Below are positions 47,467 to 59,144 of a stretch of 64,000 nucleotides of DNA, in pieces (within the stretch, counting starts at the first letter, position 1; every line of letters starts with the position of its first letter). This stretch comes from Parietaria judaica (taxonomy: Eukaryota; Streptophyta; Magnoliopsida; Rosales; Urticaceae). The DNA lies in the NCBI GenBank assembly GCA_954871525.1, contig OX940872.1, positions 13,787,180 through 13,851,179 of the forward strand, in the 5' to 3' direction. Both the position numbers and the translations under genes were made by a program. Below the pieces are notes generated by a model that saw only the letters and a program-made list of their open reading frames with translations, was not told where the DNA came from and did no database searches.

Positions 47467-48144
47467 TGTTGAGGTCAGATTTTGTCAAATCTCTCCTTAA
47501 CACTATCCCTTGTCGTTTATGAAATAAACGACATAAAGCGAGAAGAAGATCGCTTAAAGACTCCAGGCCCATCAGAGAATAGGAGAAGTTAAGGCCCAGT
47601 AAGCGAAGCCCACAAGAAGTCATCATCTGACAGAGCCGGCCCAAGACCTCATCGCGACAAGAGAAGTTCATCGAGAGAAAGCTCTTCGGGAAAGCCAAAT
47701 CGAATTAAAAGAAGAAGTCATTCGAGATCGCGAGAAAGAAGGAAGGATGGCTCATTCGGTTGAGGATTTCGTGGGATATCCAACGCAAATAAGGGAGGTC
47801 AACAACGATCATAGCGAAACAGAAATAAACCCTAGCAAGATTCAAGGAACAATCTAGAAGGCCTTCAAACCTATAAATACGAATGTAGACTCAGCATAAT
47901 TTCATTCAGTACCAATATATCGTGAGTTAGAGAGAGTTATTCTGGAGTTCTCGAGTTTGCTTATTCATAGGATTCTCGATTTCCCAAGGATTAGAGTGTG
48001 TAATCTTCGATTGTCCGAGCTATTAAACGGAAGAAACCGAGTCCTCTCGGAATCATAATAAATCAAGGATATTCGTATTATTCATAATTATCTGTGATTT
48101 CGATTATCTTTGTGACTGCAAGGCGGTAAAAATCGCCCTCTACA
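47467..48144 (+). repeat. 5' LTR of the Tat element
   Basis: TGTTGAGG...CTCTACA, 678 bp. A TATA motif (CCTATAAATAC) stands at about 47870-47880, so transcripts should start around 47900. Confidence 0.95.
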
Positions 48145-48146
48145 GT

Positions 48147-48165
48147 TTGGCGCCCACCGAGGGGG
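48147..48165 (+). promoter_or_regulatory. primer binding site of the Tat element
   Basis: TTGGCGCCCACCGAGGGGG follows the 5' LTR after a 2-bp gap. TGGCGCC is the usual start of plant gypsy primer binding sites, complementary to a tRNA 3' end. The donor tRNA was not determined. Confidence 0.75.
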
Positions 48166-48214
48166 CTTTGTTTCTTTCTATCGCACAGCCAGGAAATCGA
48201 AGAGAGGAAGGAAG

Positions 48215-49325
48215 ATGTCAGCCGAGGAAGACAGTTCTGCTCAGGAGCAAACCATGCAGCGAATGCAACAACAGCTGGCCGAAGCCATCGCAAAGATGAC
48301 GGAGGTCACCAACAAAGCCGAAGAGTCCGCCCGGCGGATTGAGGAGCAGGCTGCGGAGAACAGACGCCTCGCAAGCCTCCTAGAGCGCGCAGAGAGACCG
48401 CGTCCAACAAACCAGATAGCAGAATCGGCCGCACGAGAGCGCTAGAAGAGACACGGTGACGACGGACGCACCGGTAGGCATGTCAACCCCATCGCTCATC
48501 AGGAACCTCTTCGACACGGACGCAGCCCAGCCAACCGCAGCAAATCGGCTGGAGAACACGCCGGGGGACACACGGGGAAATGCGACGATGGACGTGGCAG
48601 CGAGAGTGGCCGAGGAGGTGGCCAAGGCGATGGCATTAATGTCAGCAAAGATGGAGGCCAAGCTCGGGCAAGTCGCGTCGCAAGTGCACCAAGCGACGAG
48701 CTCGGCGCCGGAAATCGACAGGATGGTACGAGAAGCCAGAATCACCCCGTTCACGACGAGGATTCGGGGGATAGAGCTAGAGGAACTGCCGAAGATCAGA
48801 CTCACGCCGTACAAAGGGGAGACGGATCCCCATACACACGTGAAGTCGTTCCGAATCGCGACAGACCACATCGGGGGCGAGGAGGTCCGAAAGGAAGCCG
48901 TCCTTTGCAGACTTTTCATCGCAAGTTTGCAAGGCCGCGCCAGCGATTGGTTCACAAGACTAACGCCGGGCTCCATCAACACCTCTGACGAGCTGGTCGC
49001 CCTTTTCTTAAAACACTTCTCCATCTACGTACAGACGGAGCTGACGGTATCCAACCTCTTCGATGTCAAGCAAGGGATGAACGAACCTCTTCGGCAGTAC
49101 GTGGAGAAATTCAAGAACGTCATGTTCCGAATCCCGAAGATCGAGGACGTCGTCTCGGTCCAAGCTCTGAAGCACGGCTTGTACTATCAATCCCCGTTCA
49201 ACGACGAACTGTGCGTCTCGCTGCCAAACTCGATAGAAGACGCACTCAACAAAGCAACGATTTACATGGACATGGAGGAAAATAAGGCGATCAAGAAAAG
49301 GCTAGAAGAGGAAGCTGAGGGCTGA
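48215..49325 (+). pseudogene. gag of the Tat element, frame-broken
   Basis: The start MSAEEDSSAQEQTMQRM opens a coiled-coil N-terminus that is cut by a frame change at about 48440. The second frame (to 49325) contains the retrotransposon gag domain: LPKIRLTPYKGETDPHTHV, then LFIASLQGRASDWFTRL, FLKHFSIY and EPLRQYVEKFKNV. A TGA at 49323-49325 then separates it from the nucleocapsid part. In a working element gag forms the particle that packages the RNA. Confidence 0.88.
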
Positions 49326-50642
49326 GCGAGGCCAGAGAGGAGGGAAGCTAGAGACGGACGAGATAGATCGTCGTCCAGAACGAGGAGAGAAGGGGAGCGA
49401 CGAGATCGGAGAAACAGGGACGGGGCCGATGAGCGAAGAACCCAGGAAACCCCTGGGCACGGAGTCTACCAATTGGACGGAAAGAAAGAAGCGCTCGGCA
49501 ACCGTGAAAGTCATCAACAAGGGGAACTCCCGCAAGGGAACTCACAGCCGGAGAACTTCCCAGGCAACCAGGGAAGCTTTTCAGAGGGTCGAGGAGGCTA
49601 CTCTGGCAACCGAGGAGGCTACTCCGGAGGCCGAGGAAGTTTCTCGAGTAGCCAAGGAGGCTACTCCGGCGGCCGAAGCAGCTACGAGAGGAAGCCGTGG
49701 CCAAGGGACATGAGCAAGTACTGCTCCTTCCACGAATACCACGGTCATGCGACCGATGAGTGCGCCAGTCTGAAGAAGATGATCCAAAGGAGGATCGAGC
49801 AAGGGGAGTTCCAAAACGTCTCCCAGAAGCCCGCTCAACCATGGAACAACGGCAACCGATCGTGGCCGAACAGGCAGAAGGCTCCCGCTCAGCGCACGGG
49901 AGTAAGCCAAGAGGCACCGAAAAGGAGCCTTGCAATCGAGGAAGCCTCGACGGAACGCCCGAACGACGGGAGACCAGTCGCAAGACCAAGGATCGACTTG
50001 ATCATGGGAGGATCTCGCCTCTGCGAAGACTCCATCAACAGCATCAAAGCCTACCAGCGCAGAGGGAAGGAATCCGCTCGGGAAAATGCGCGGATGACCG
50101 GTCCGAAAACGACGATAGAGTTCGTCGACGAAGAAGTATGCGCAGACGAGCACGACGACGCTCTAGTTTTAGAGCTCAACATAGGAGGATGCGACGTTGC
50201 TCGCGTCCTCGTCGATAATGGAAGCTCGGTCGACGTCATCACATATGATTGCTTGACACGGATTAAGATCGAAGACCTGGTCATCGGAGGACGTCCGCGC
50301 AAGGTGTCTGGCTTCAACGGAGACGTAGCTCTCTCGCTGGGAACGGTGAATCTCACCGTCTACGCCGGAACCGTCCATCGGATGACCGAATTCATGGTAT
50401 TGGACGTACGATCGCACTTCAACGTGATCCTCGGGAGACCGTGGATTCACTCGATGAGGGCCGTCCCGTCCACATATCACCGATGCATCAAATTCCCAGG
50501 ACGAGTAGAAGGGACCATCGACGAAGTCCGAGGAAGCAGCGAAGCCTATCGCATCTGCTACATGATGCACTACCGAGCGATGAGTGCGCCCAAGGACGTC
50601 GAAAAGGCCGAATGCAGCGGTAGCAAGCCAGTCGATCAATAG
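49326..50642 (+). pseudogene. nucleocapsid-like and aspartic protease part of the Tat element
   Basis: In the same frame as gag after the stop. A Gly/Ser/Tyr-rich repeat region (GGYSGNRGGYSGGRGSFSSS, about 49588-49680) precedes a zinc-knuckle-like CSFHEYHGHATDEC. Then comes the protease with the active-site motif VLVDNGSSVDVIT (about 50208-50246) and its second strand FNVILGRPWIHSM. It ends at a TAG (50640-50642), after which RT continues in the same frame. Confidence 0.88.
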
Positions 50643-50645
50643 CAA

Positions 50646-51818
50646 TTGGCCGCGTCCGCTCCGCCTCCACCATCGACAATCAGGAGGAAGCGGCGCAGGA
50701 AAAAGGGGAAAGGAGGATCCCCGGGCATCCCCAAGATCCTCAGCGCGGAAGACGTGGAAGACCAAGCTGCCGAAGGAAGATTAGGAGGCCCGCAGCTCGA
50801 AGAAGTGGAACACGTCTGCATCGATGACTCCGATCCGACTCGAACTGTCGGTATAGGCGCCGGACTCGAGCCGGAGATCAAGGCTCAGGTGGTCGAATTC
50901 CTGAGGAGGAACCGAGAGAGTTTCGCATGGTCCCACGAAGACATGCCAGGAATCGATCCGACGGTGGTCACCCACCGGCTCAACACAGACCCCGGGCACA
51001 AGCCTGTCATACAGAAGCGAAGAAAGATGGCCTCCGACCGGAACAAGATCATCAACGACGAAGTGGACAAGCTGCTCGCTATGGGGACCATCAGGGAGGT
51101 GAAATACCCCCAGTGGTTAGCCAACACCGTCGTGGTTAAAAAGAAGAACGGCAAGTGGAGAGTGTGCGTCGACTTCACGGATCTCAACAAAGCATGCCCG
51201 AAGGACAGCTTTCCAATGCCGCACATCGATCGCCTTGTCGAAGCCACTTACGGGTACGAGCTCCTAAGCTTCATGGATGCCTACTCAGGCTACCATCAGA
51301 TCCGAATGCATCCAGACGACGAGGAGAAGACAGCTTTCATCAGCGAAAGAGGAACCTATTGCTATAAGGTTATGCCTTTCGGGTTGAAAAATGCCGGGGC
51401 GACCTACCAGAGGCTGATGACAAAGATGTTTCACGAACAGATCGGGAAAAGCGTGGAGGTATACATCGATGACATGGTCGTCAAATCCCTAAAAGCGGCG
51501 ATGCACGTGGAGCACTTGGAGGAATGCTTCGGCGTCCTCAACAAACACCAGATGAAGCTGAACCCTACTAAGTGCACTTTCGGTGTCTCATCCGGGAAAT
51601 TCTTAGGTCAGATGGTCACACGACGAGGAATCGAAGCCAACCCCAAGCAGGTCGAGGCCATTCAGAGCATGCCGTCGCCGAGAAATCGACGAGAGGTACA
51701 GAAGCTGACAGGAAGGATCAACGCACTGAGACGGTTCATTTCACGACAGGCGGACCGAACTCTCCTATTCTACGAGCTGTTGAGGAAAAACAGGAAGTTC
51801 GAATGGACCGACAAGTGA
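50646..51818 (+). pseudogene. reverse transcriptase of the Tat element
   Basis: Open for 390 codons. Conserved RT blocks appear in order: NTVVVKKKNGKWRVCVDFTD, FPMPHIDRLVEA, LSFMDAYSGYHQIRMHPDD, KVMPFGLKNAGATYQRLM, the catalytic YIDDMVVKS (about 51461-51490), then FLGQMVTRRGIEANPKQVEA. It stops at 51816-51818. The RNase H that follows is in another reading frame, so a small indel lies close to 51815. Confidence 0.92.
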
Positions 51819-52722
51819 AGAAGCTTTTCAAGCGCTGAAGGCCTATCTGTCGTCGCCGCCCGTTATGACAAAGCCAGAGCCCGGAGAGCCGCTTTATCTG
51901 TACATCGTCGTGTCCGATCAAGCGATAAGCCAGGTGCTTGTTCGAGAGGAAAAAGGGGAGCAAAAGCCAATCTCTTACATCAGCAGGAAGCTCCTCGACG
52001 CCGAAACAAGATACCCCACCATCGAGAAGCTGGCGCTAGCCGTATACGACGCATCGGAGAGACTACGATTCCACTTCCAGGCCCACACGATCATCGTTAT
52101 GACGGACAGGCCGATTCGCTCCATCATTCAAAGCCCGAATCAATCCGGCAGAATCACGAAGTGGAACATAAAGCTGGGAGCGTACGACATCGAATATTAG
52201 TTACGGACAAGCTTGAAGTCGCAAGTACTAGCCGACTTTCTCATCGAGCTGCCCAAGGAGCCCGTGGAGCTGAGCGATGAGGCGGGTACCTGGAGACTCT
52301 GCGTCGACGGATCATCGACCTCGATGGGGTCGGGAATCGGAATCCGGCTTATCTCTCCGATGGGAGAAATAATCGAGAAGGCCTGCCGCCTCGCCTATCG
52401 TTCCACCAATAACGAAGCGGAATACGAGGCGCTCATCGTCGGGATGCAATCAGCCACGGCCATCGGGGTCAAGAACTTGAACGCCTTTTCGGATTCTCAG
52501 CTAGTCGTAAAACAAGTCAGTGGAGAGTATGAAATAAACGACGAGAGGATGGAGGCCTACGCTGGAGTTGTCAAGTCCCTCGAGAAGAAGTTCGATTTCT
52601 TCACTCTAACACAGGTGTCCAGAGGAGATAACAACCATGCAGACGCTCTGGCGAGCCTGAGGGTCGACCACCCAGGTAGGAGAACTCCGGTCGATTACGG
52701 TAGAGACGCTGCAGACGCCTAG
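51819..52722 (+). pseudogene. two RNase H domains of the Tat element
   Basis: The first, gypsy-type RNase H (51822-52197) reads LYLYIVVSDQAISQVLV, KPISYISRKLLDAETRYPTI and ends at a TAG (52198-52200). The second (52213-52722) is of the archaeal-like type: LCVDGSSTSMGSGIGIRLIS, NNEAEYEALIVGM, AFSDSQLVVKQVSGEY and DNNHADALASL, with the catalytic D-E-D residues in place. A duplicated RNase H of this kind is a recognised mark of the Tat lineage. A further frame change near 52665 leads into the integrase frame. Confidence 0.9.
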
Positions 52723-54154
52723 CATCAAGAGAGGCGAAGGGCCCGATAAGAAGAAGCTAAAAATAAGCGAAGAAGGATTGACCAACGGGGATGACAGCGC
52801 TCGGAACAACGACGACGTCTTGGAGGAAGGCAAGGAAGAAACCCAGCTCATAGAAGAAGAAGAGGGCGAGGACGAAGAACCAGGAATAGTAGAGGAGACT
52901 GGAGACGAAGATTGGCGGACCCCCATCCGAGCATATCTGGTCGAAGGAAAGCTACCCGAAGATCGACAAGAGGCGCGGAAAATAAAGACTAAAAGCTCTC
53001 GGTACACAATCATAGACCGACGGCTTTACTTCAAAAGCCTCGTAGGCCCCTACCTACGTTGTTTAGGCAAAGACGAGGCGAACTATGTCATGCAAGAAAT
53101 CCACAGCGGAGAGTGCGGTAACCACTCGGGCGGACGCAACCTACTGAGAAAAGCCAAGCTACAAGGTTTCTTCTGGGAAACAATGCGAGCGGACTGCATC
53201 AACCACGCTAGGAAGTGCGAAAAATGCCAGCGACACGCCCCACCAATCAACTGCCCGGCCGAAGAACTGTCGGTAGTATCGGTGCCCTACCCTTTCATGA
53301 AGTGGTCTATGGATATCGTCGGTCCTATGCCGATCGGAGCAAGGCAGAAGAGGTTCATGCTGGTAGTCACGGACTTCTTCACCAAATGGACCGAAGCCGA
53401 ATCCTACGCCAATATTAAGGATTCCAATGTCGAAAGTTATGTTTGGAAGAACGTAATCACTCGCTTCGGACTCCCCAGGGAGATCATCGCAGACAACGGG
53501 TCCCAGTTCATCTCGAAGAAGTTCAAGGACTTCTAAGCACGCTGGAAAATAAAGCTAAACACTTCGACGCCAAGATATCCTCAGGGGAACGGGAACGCCG
53601 AAGCGATCAACCGAACAATCACCGACAACCTCAAGAAGCGGCTCGACAAGAAGAAAGGGTTGTGGGCAGATGAACTCCCGGGAGTACTTTGGGCTTATCG
53701 GACAACGCCACACTCAGCCACCGGAGAAACTCCTTTTGCTCTAGCATTTGGAGTGGAAGCGGTAATCCCAGCAGAAGTAGGAGTCCCCAGTTTCCGGCGA
53801 TCCTGGGCACCAAGCAACGAAGAGGACAACAACCAGGACCTGCTTCATCAGCTCGATCACATCGACGAAAGACGAGAGCGAGCTAGAGTTCATATAGCAA
53901 ATTATCAGAACACTATCGCACGGTTCTACAATAAAAAGGTGCGACCGAGAAGGTTCCGAGTCGGAGAACTGGTCCTCAGAAAGGTTTTCCAGAACACAGC
54001 CGAGCTTAACGCGGGAAAGCTAGGAGAAAGCTGGGAAGGCTCGTATACGGTGACCCACATCGTCAAGCCAGGGGTGTACGAGCTCAAGAACACCGAAGGA
54101 GTCAAGGTCATAAGAAGGTGGAACGTCAAGCACTTGAAGAAATTCTACCAATAA
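52723..54154 (+). pseudogene. integrase of the Tat element
   Basis: An acidic linker (EEEEGEDEEPGIVEE) precedes the HH-CC zinc finger (H-SGECGNH...KCEKCQRHAPP, about 53102-53235). The core follows, with catalytic aspartates in SMDIVGPMP and IIADNGSQF. A TAA at 53534-53536 interrupts the frame. It then resumes unchanged with the glutamate block YPQGNGNAEAINRTI (about 53575-53620) and a long C-terminal domain (RRFRVGELVLRKVFQ ... KVIRRWNVKHLKKFYQ), ending at 54152-54154. Confidence 0.92.
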
Positions 54155-55416
54155 AGAACTTCGTCGTCGTCAAAATTCCTTTCTATTCTTAAGTTTATTA
54201 TTTCGATTTAAGTTTATCAACAGGGGACTCCCGACCCTACTTGTTCGGGATCCGCATGGTTGGCTCCGGCCTTATTCAATACAACATGGAGTACTCTTCC
54301 CTCGCGAGCCGAACCCATTGTGGGACTCGAAGGGTTTAACGAGGCTCGTCTCTTAAGACAATATTCTATCGTCTCTCCATATAAACACTTATCGCAAAAC
54401 ACATACTCATAAAAGGAGTCAGTGCCAAGCACTTCATCGCGACAGAGCCCGGTGCATACCGACAAGCTCATCGCCGAATATTACAAAACTACTACGGCAA
54501 ATGGGCCAAGCAAAAGAAAACTACTACGGCAAATGGGCCAAGAAAAGAAAAATTACTGTAGCGAATGGGCAAACATATCGAAGCAGTGCCAAGCACTTCG
54601 TCGCGACAGAGCCCGATGCATACCGACAAGCTCATCGCCAGCGAATCAGTGCCAAGCACTCCATCGCGACAGAGCCCGGTGCATACCGACAAGCTCATCG
54701 CCAGTGAATCAGTGCCAAGCACTTCATCGCGACAGAGCCCGGTGCATACCGACAAGCTCATCGCTAAAAAAAAAAAAAAAAAAAACCGGAGTACACATAC
54801 TCCCATACTTCATCGACATCATACATAAGAAAGTCATAGATTTCATTAATGAAAATTCCTTTACAAACACAATACATGGCCGCAAAATATTTTACAAATC
54901 AATCGAGATACAGCAAGGGAAGGTCAATCCTCCCGAACAACCCTATCGGCAATTTGCTCTATGACGAATTCCCCATTCTCGGAGAGGACGTCCCGAAGAA
55001 TATCTTCCACGGCGGCGTAATTTATGGGCCTCAGCATCATAAATTCGAGCACATAGGCCGAAGAGGGACTAAGAGAAGGAGCCTCATCGTCCGGGGCTCC
55101 GGAAAGAGTGGCAGCCGCGCGCCTTATCATGTCTTGGACAAACTCCTCGAGTATGGCGGGATGTTCTTCGTCGATCACAAGGAAAGAAGCTAGCACATCC
55201 TCGTAGTAAAATAGCGGTTCCGAAGTATAGAAGAATTCGTCACCCTGAGGGAAGAAGTTTAGCCAGGAAGTAATGGCAGGAACGCAAAGAATCAACAAGC
55301 GCAGAAACGACAAGTTAAAGCAAAAAGAAAGTCTTCTTCATTAATAAAATCCATCAAAGGAGTTACAAAGGGAGACAGTATAAATAAATGTACATAGGAA
55401 AGCTACAGGAAAAGGC
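54155..55416 (+). other. 3' non-coding region of the Tat element after pol
   Basis: No conserved domain on either strand. It contains the 63-bp minisatellite, a 32-bp repeat (ACTACGGCAAATGGGCCAAG, twice at about 54490-54545) and a poly-A tract at about 54766-54784. Confidence 0.6.
54420..54767. repeat. 63-bp minisatellite in the Tat element 3' region
   Basis: Units starting CAGTGCCAAGCACTTCATCG begin at 54420, 54584, 54647 and 54710. The last three are spaced exactly 63 bp apart and differ by only a few bases. The first is separated from them by other short repeats. Confidence 0.92.
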
Positions 55417-56400
55417 CTAAGAATCTTCCTCCCCCCCTACCGTTTCGTTGGTAACCGCTTCGTTGGTAGAGGCGACCGCTTCGGTGGTAACCGCTTCGTT
55501 GGTAGAAGTGACGACCCCATCGTTGGTCCCGTACTCATTAAGGCCATCGGAGGCCGAAGAGGCATCCCCACCTACGAAGCGAGACGCCCAATCGGCACCG
55601 GCAGAAGGAGGAGCACAAGGAGTAAGCGGAGGAGAACCAGGATCGAGGATGGCCTTGTCATCCAGCTCCCGGGATTTAGCTTCGTTCTCTTCCTCCAACG
55701 TCTTATACTTTGGAAGACGAGGCAGAAGGCTCTCTATGGTCGCCGTGGGAGGGGCTTTCTCGAGAAGGCGAACATTGGCCCCATACGCGGCGGAGCGGCG
55801 ATGAAAATTGATGGACTCCTCCAAAGCCGTATACTTCGCCGAGGCGCGCTGCGCTTTGTTTTGGGGCCTCTCGAAGAGGCGTAGGGGTGCCTCGCGCTCG
55901 GAATTCGCCTCCGTTTGCGATACCTCGAGTTCTTTTCCGAGGCGTTTCATGCACGAGGCCACTCGACAGGCGAGTCGGCTCTCCTGCTCGACAGGAACGC
56001 CCACCGCCTCGCTGATTTTGGCCAGCCGCCACTTCTTCTCTTCGAGATGCTTCTCGTAGCTTTGCACTATCAGGGAGTGACGTCTATGCTCCCCGTCTAG
56101 CTCGGCCTTCAGCGCCTCAACCTTTTCCTCGGCTTTAACCTTGTACTCGGCAAGCTCCCTCTCCTGAGCCTGGCGAAGCAAAGTCTCTTCCGCCAATTTG
56201 GCTCTCGCGACCTCCAGTTCATCGGAAGTCCGCTCGGCCGCTTCCCGATATTTTCGCTCCCCAAGGACGGAAACCTCGAGATGCGATTCGGTATCGTAAA
56301 GCTTAGCTTCGAGGTCGTATATTTCCTGAACGCTCTCACCCGCACTCATGTTCTCTTCGAGAATGACGGTGTTGAAGCGAGCGAGGGCTTGAAAGAGCAT
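55417..56400 (-). CDS. antisense reading frame of the Tat element, coiled-coil part
   Basis: A 327-codon open frame on the strand opposite to gag-pol. Most of it is a Glu/Lys/Ala-rich coiled coil (REAAERTSDELEVARAKLAE, KVEALKAELDGEHRRH). It ends in an acidic tail with repeats of the form STNEAVT. It has no enzyme motif. It probably forms the 3' part of one spliced antisense gene together with the frames at 56518-57150 and 57660-58598. Tat-lineage elements are known to carry such antisense frames between pol and the 3' LTR; their function is unknown. Confidence 0.6.
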   Translation of the reverse strand: MLFQALARFNTVILEENMSAGESVQEIYDLEAKLYDTESHLEVSVLGERKYREAAERTSDELEVARAKLAEETLLRQAQERELAEYKVKAEEKVEALKAELDGEHRRHSLIVQSYEKHLEEKKWRLAKISEAVGVPVEQESRLACRVASCMKRLGKELEVSQTEANSEREAPLRLFERPQNKAQRASAKYTALEESINFHRRSAAYGANVRLLEKAPPTATIESLLPRLPKYKTLEEENEAKSRELDDKAILDPGSPPLTPCAPPSAGADWASRFVGGDASSASDGLNEYGTNDGVVTSTNEAVTTEAVASTNEAVTNETVGGEEDS

Positions 56401-56517
56401 GGCGGCAGCCTGACCGTAGCCCCTGATATCGCTCAGAGATGAGCCGGTAGTCCGGGAAGGTTCGGGCCAAAACAGGTCCCGAATGATCCGGAGAGAGTAT
56501 CTTTTCCACTCTTCCGA

Positions 56518-57150
56518 CTAAGAGTCCGAAGTAGGAACCACTGGAAAGCGCTCCGAAAGGGGGATGGAAAAGCCTCCTGGTCCAGAATCGGGAAGAAACT
56601 TCGGCAGTGGAGAAAAAAGAACCTCGGCAGACCGATCGGAAATATCGGCGGAGGAAGAGGCGTTAGCCCCAGAAGCACCGGCATCGTCGGTCGGCTCCGA
56701 AGAGCCCTCCGGTCGAGGCACTTCGGGAAGAGCAGAGATATCGAGAGGAGCGACGTCCGCAAGAAGGCCATCCGCTCCTTCGGGATGGCCCTCGATCAGA
56801 ACCTCTTCGAAAGATAGAAGAGCCCCTTCCGAAGCGCCGGGCCGTCCGACAGGCTCCAGGGCAAGGAGCGCGTCGGCGGTATCGAGCACCTTTTTGGGTA
56901 ACGAACCCTCCTCGTCAGCCGTAGGAGCGGCAACCGAAAGTCCCTCCACGGCAGATTCGGGGGGTGCTAAGGAAGGAACCTCCAAGCAAGGAGGCGCGTC
57001 GGCACAAGCCGGAGTCTGAAATTGCAAAGAATATATATATATATACGTGTATATTAGATACCCGAAATCTGCAGGCATCGCGAAAGACGCAGAAGGAAAA
57101 TTAGGTGGTACCTCGGAGGCCGAGAGGTCTGGTGACGACACCAAATCCAT
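56518..57150 (-). CDS. antisense reading frame of the Tat element, middle acidic part
   Basis: A 210-codon frame rich in Ala, Pro, Ser, Glu and Asp (DISALPEVPRPEGSSEPTDD, GASGANASSSADISD), without a known domain. Near 57010-57055 a short stretch encoding YLIYTYIYIYSLQFQ has intron-like ends (GTATCTAATATAC ... TTTGCAATTTCAG on the minus strand) and may be a very small intron. Link to the neighbouring antisense frames is inferred from strand, order and composition. Confidence 0.45.
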   Translation of the reverse strand: MDLVSSPDLSASEVPPNFPSASFAMPADFGYLIYTYIYIYSLQFQTPACADAPPCLEVPSLAPPESAVEGLSVAAPTADEEGSLPKKVLDTADALLALEPVGRPGASEGALLSFEEVLIEGHPEGADGLLADVAPLDISALPEVPRPEGSSEPTDDAGASGANASSSADISDRSAEVLFSPLPKFLPDSGPGGFSIPLSERFPVVPTSDS

Positions 57151-57659
57151 GAAGTCGTCATCGAAACGAAACAGCTCCCGAGAAGAGGGAGAAGGACGAG
57201 GAGTTCCCCGAGCCCTGTCGACGGCTTTGCTGGCCTCGATCGGGGGAGTTGAAGCAAGAACGGTCGACGCGGTCGTCCCAGCGAGAACGGCCCCCTCACG
57301 AGAAGCGACGGTGACAGTCTCCGAAGCCGGAGGGATCGCATCGGTCTCCTTAGGTGGGTTGGAGACCTTATTCTTTTTCGGAGGAGGAGCGTCGCGTGCC
57401 CCTTCGGCGGTTTTTCTCTTCAGAACGACGTTCTCGCGAGGAGGTGCCCGCGAAGAAGTTTGAGTCTCGGGTTTGCGGCGGCTCTCCGAGGGACGAGGCG
57501 CGTCCCTAGGGCATGTCGCCCCCGAGGGCGTGTCGCCTCCGAAGGACGAAAAGCACCGGCGTCGTGCTTGTGTTTTGTTCGCCTCTCCGAGCTGCTCTTC
57601 GGAGGCAGAGGTTTATCGCTTGAAACGAACCTGTCAGCACCGGTCCGAGGGCCAACGCC

Positions 57660-58598
57660 CTAGAAACCTGCTTTCGATAGATCCCGTTGAGGACCGGAGG
57701 ACCCACCTCCTTGTCCTGGATCTTTGCCTTGTCCTGGATCTTGGCCTTGACATTGTCGTGGTTCCGAGGATCCACGAGTGGACTTTTGAGTTCTCTTCTT
57801 CGGCTTGGGAGATTGCCGAACAACAGGGGACGAAGGGCCATCTTTTACCTCTTCGAGGCGGAACCCCACCGGCCACAAAGTTTTGGGTGGTTTACCCACG
57901 ATGTGCCAGAGTTGATAGAGTCCCGACTCCTTGACACGGGTACTGAAGAAGTCCGTCGTCCAATTCCGACGAGGATTTTCCAGTAGAGCCCGAACAACCC
58001 CAGCGAAGCGCTCGTCGTCTTCTCTATTTGCGACGGGCCTGAACCTAGGCACGTTTTCCTCGATGACCCACTCGGTAGGAAGCGCATCCCAGTGCGGCCC
58101 AAGGGTATGGCGGTCGAGATGCGCAAAGAAGTACCTGTTCTCCCACCCGGACTCGTTATTCGGCGTGTTGGTGATGACATGGGGACGCGTGGCGGGAGAG
58201 AGGAAGAACCGGCCCAGATTCTTCGAGTTCTTCGACCACTTGAAAAGCCGCATCAAGTCCTCCAAGGTTAGGACCACTTTATGCTCGAGGGCGATCGCCA
58301 TGGTGCAGATGAGAAGGCGAAGAGCGTTAGGGCTAACCTGACTGATCGGCATCTTATACGCGTGAAGGAAGCACACGACGAGATGAGGCAGCGGAAGATG
58401 CAATTCCACCGATCGGAAGAAATGCTCATAAAGAGCGATGTACCCTTCCGGGGGTTCGTCGGCAAGCTCGCCGGACTGAGGAAGGCGTAGATAGCAGGGA
58501 TTGGAGTCCACATAATGCTTCCTCAAATCCTCCAAATGCCTCTCAGTCATTATGGACTTCGGTGACCGAGTCTTGAAGATCTTTCCTGGATTCGACAT
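57660..58598 (-). CDS. antisense reading frame of the Tat element, putative gypsy-type transposon domain
   Basis: Starting at the ATG at 58598 (MSNPGKIFKTRSPKSI), the frame contains a globular domain: CYLRLPQSGELADEPPEGYI, ALYEHFFRSVELHLPLPHLV, then SPNALRLLICTMAIAL and FFLSPATRPHVITN. This layout matches the family known as putative gypsy type transposon (PF04195), seen in antisense frames of plant gypsy elements. The tail is basic and Gln/Gly-rich (QGQDPGQGKDPGQGGGSSG) and ends at 57660, where splicing to the downstream acidic frame is likely. The open frame extends upstream to 58814, but the first part (58814-58599) shows no domain. Confidence 0.65.
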   Translation of the reverse strand: MSNPGKIFKTRSPKSIMTERHLEDLRKHYVDSNPCYLRLPQSGELADEPPEGYIALYEHFFRSVELHLPLPHLVVCFLHAYKMPISQVSPNALRLLICTMAIALEHKVVLTLEDLMRLFKWSKNSKNLGRFFLSPATRPHVITNTPNNESGWENRYFFAHLDRHTLGPHWDALPTEWVIEENVPRFRPVANREDDERFAGVVRALLENPRRNWTTDFFSTRVKESGLYQLWHIVGKPPKTLWPVGFRLEEVKDGPSSPVVRQSPKPKKRTQKSTRGSSEPRQCQGQDPGQGKDPGQGGGSSGPQRDLSKAGF

Positions 58599-59144
58599 TC
58601 TTGACCGGAGGGAAAGATGAACGGGAAGGAGTAAAAGATGTTGTTTGAAGGAAGGAGTTTCAAGAAGAGGAGTCGCAGAGAGAGTTTGGGGAAGACGACT
58701 GAGATAAAATGTTTGGGTCGAAGTCGAGGTTTGAATTATAGAAGGAAACTGGCGAAGCTGGAGAGGCACATTTGGATCCGACGGTCCAGGATCGAAGCGA
58801 GAAAAATCATCCAACGGTGAAGATCAAAAGAGTCGTTGCGAAACCCAAAAGCACTCGAGTGCGAGAAAACCCCACATTTAATGCGGAATGATTGACATCG
58901 ACTTCCAAGATCTGACAGCCTGGAGAATCGCGCCCAATCAGCATTGAATGGGAACTCGAGGCCATAAGTGGGCATGCAAGAAGTGGAAGAGTCTCCGAAG
59001 GACACAACCTCCTCGAAGACCTACCCCTTCGAGGACACACCCGCATCGAAGAACTTCATCGAAGAACCTCATCGAAGAACCTCATCGAAGAAAACCTTAT
59101 CGGGGAATAGTTTTGAATTATTTTATCAATTGTTTCACACTCGA

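Noticed and set aside
54584..54767. Regular direct repeats considered as a CRISPR array
   Set aside because: Units are contiguous copies with no unique spacers, within a plant retrotransposon.
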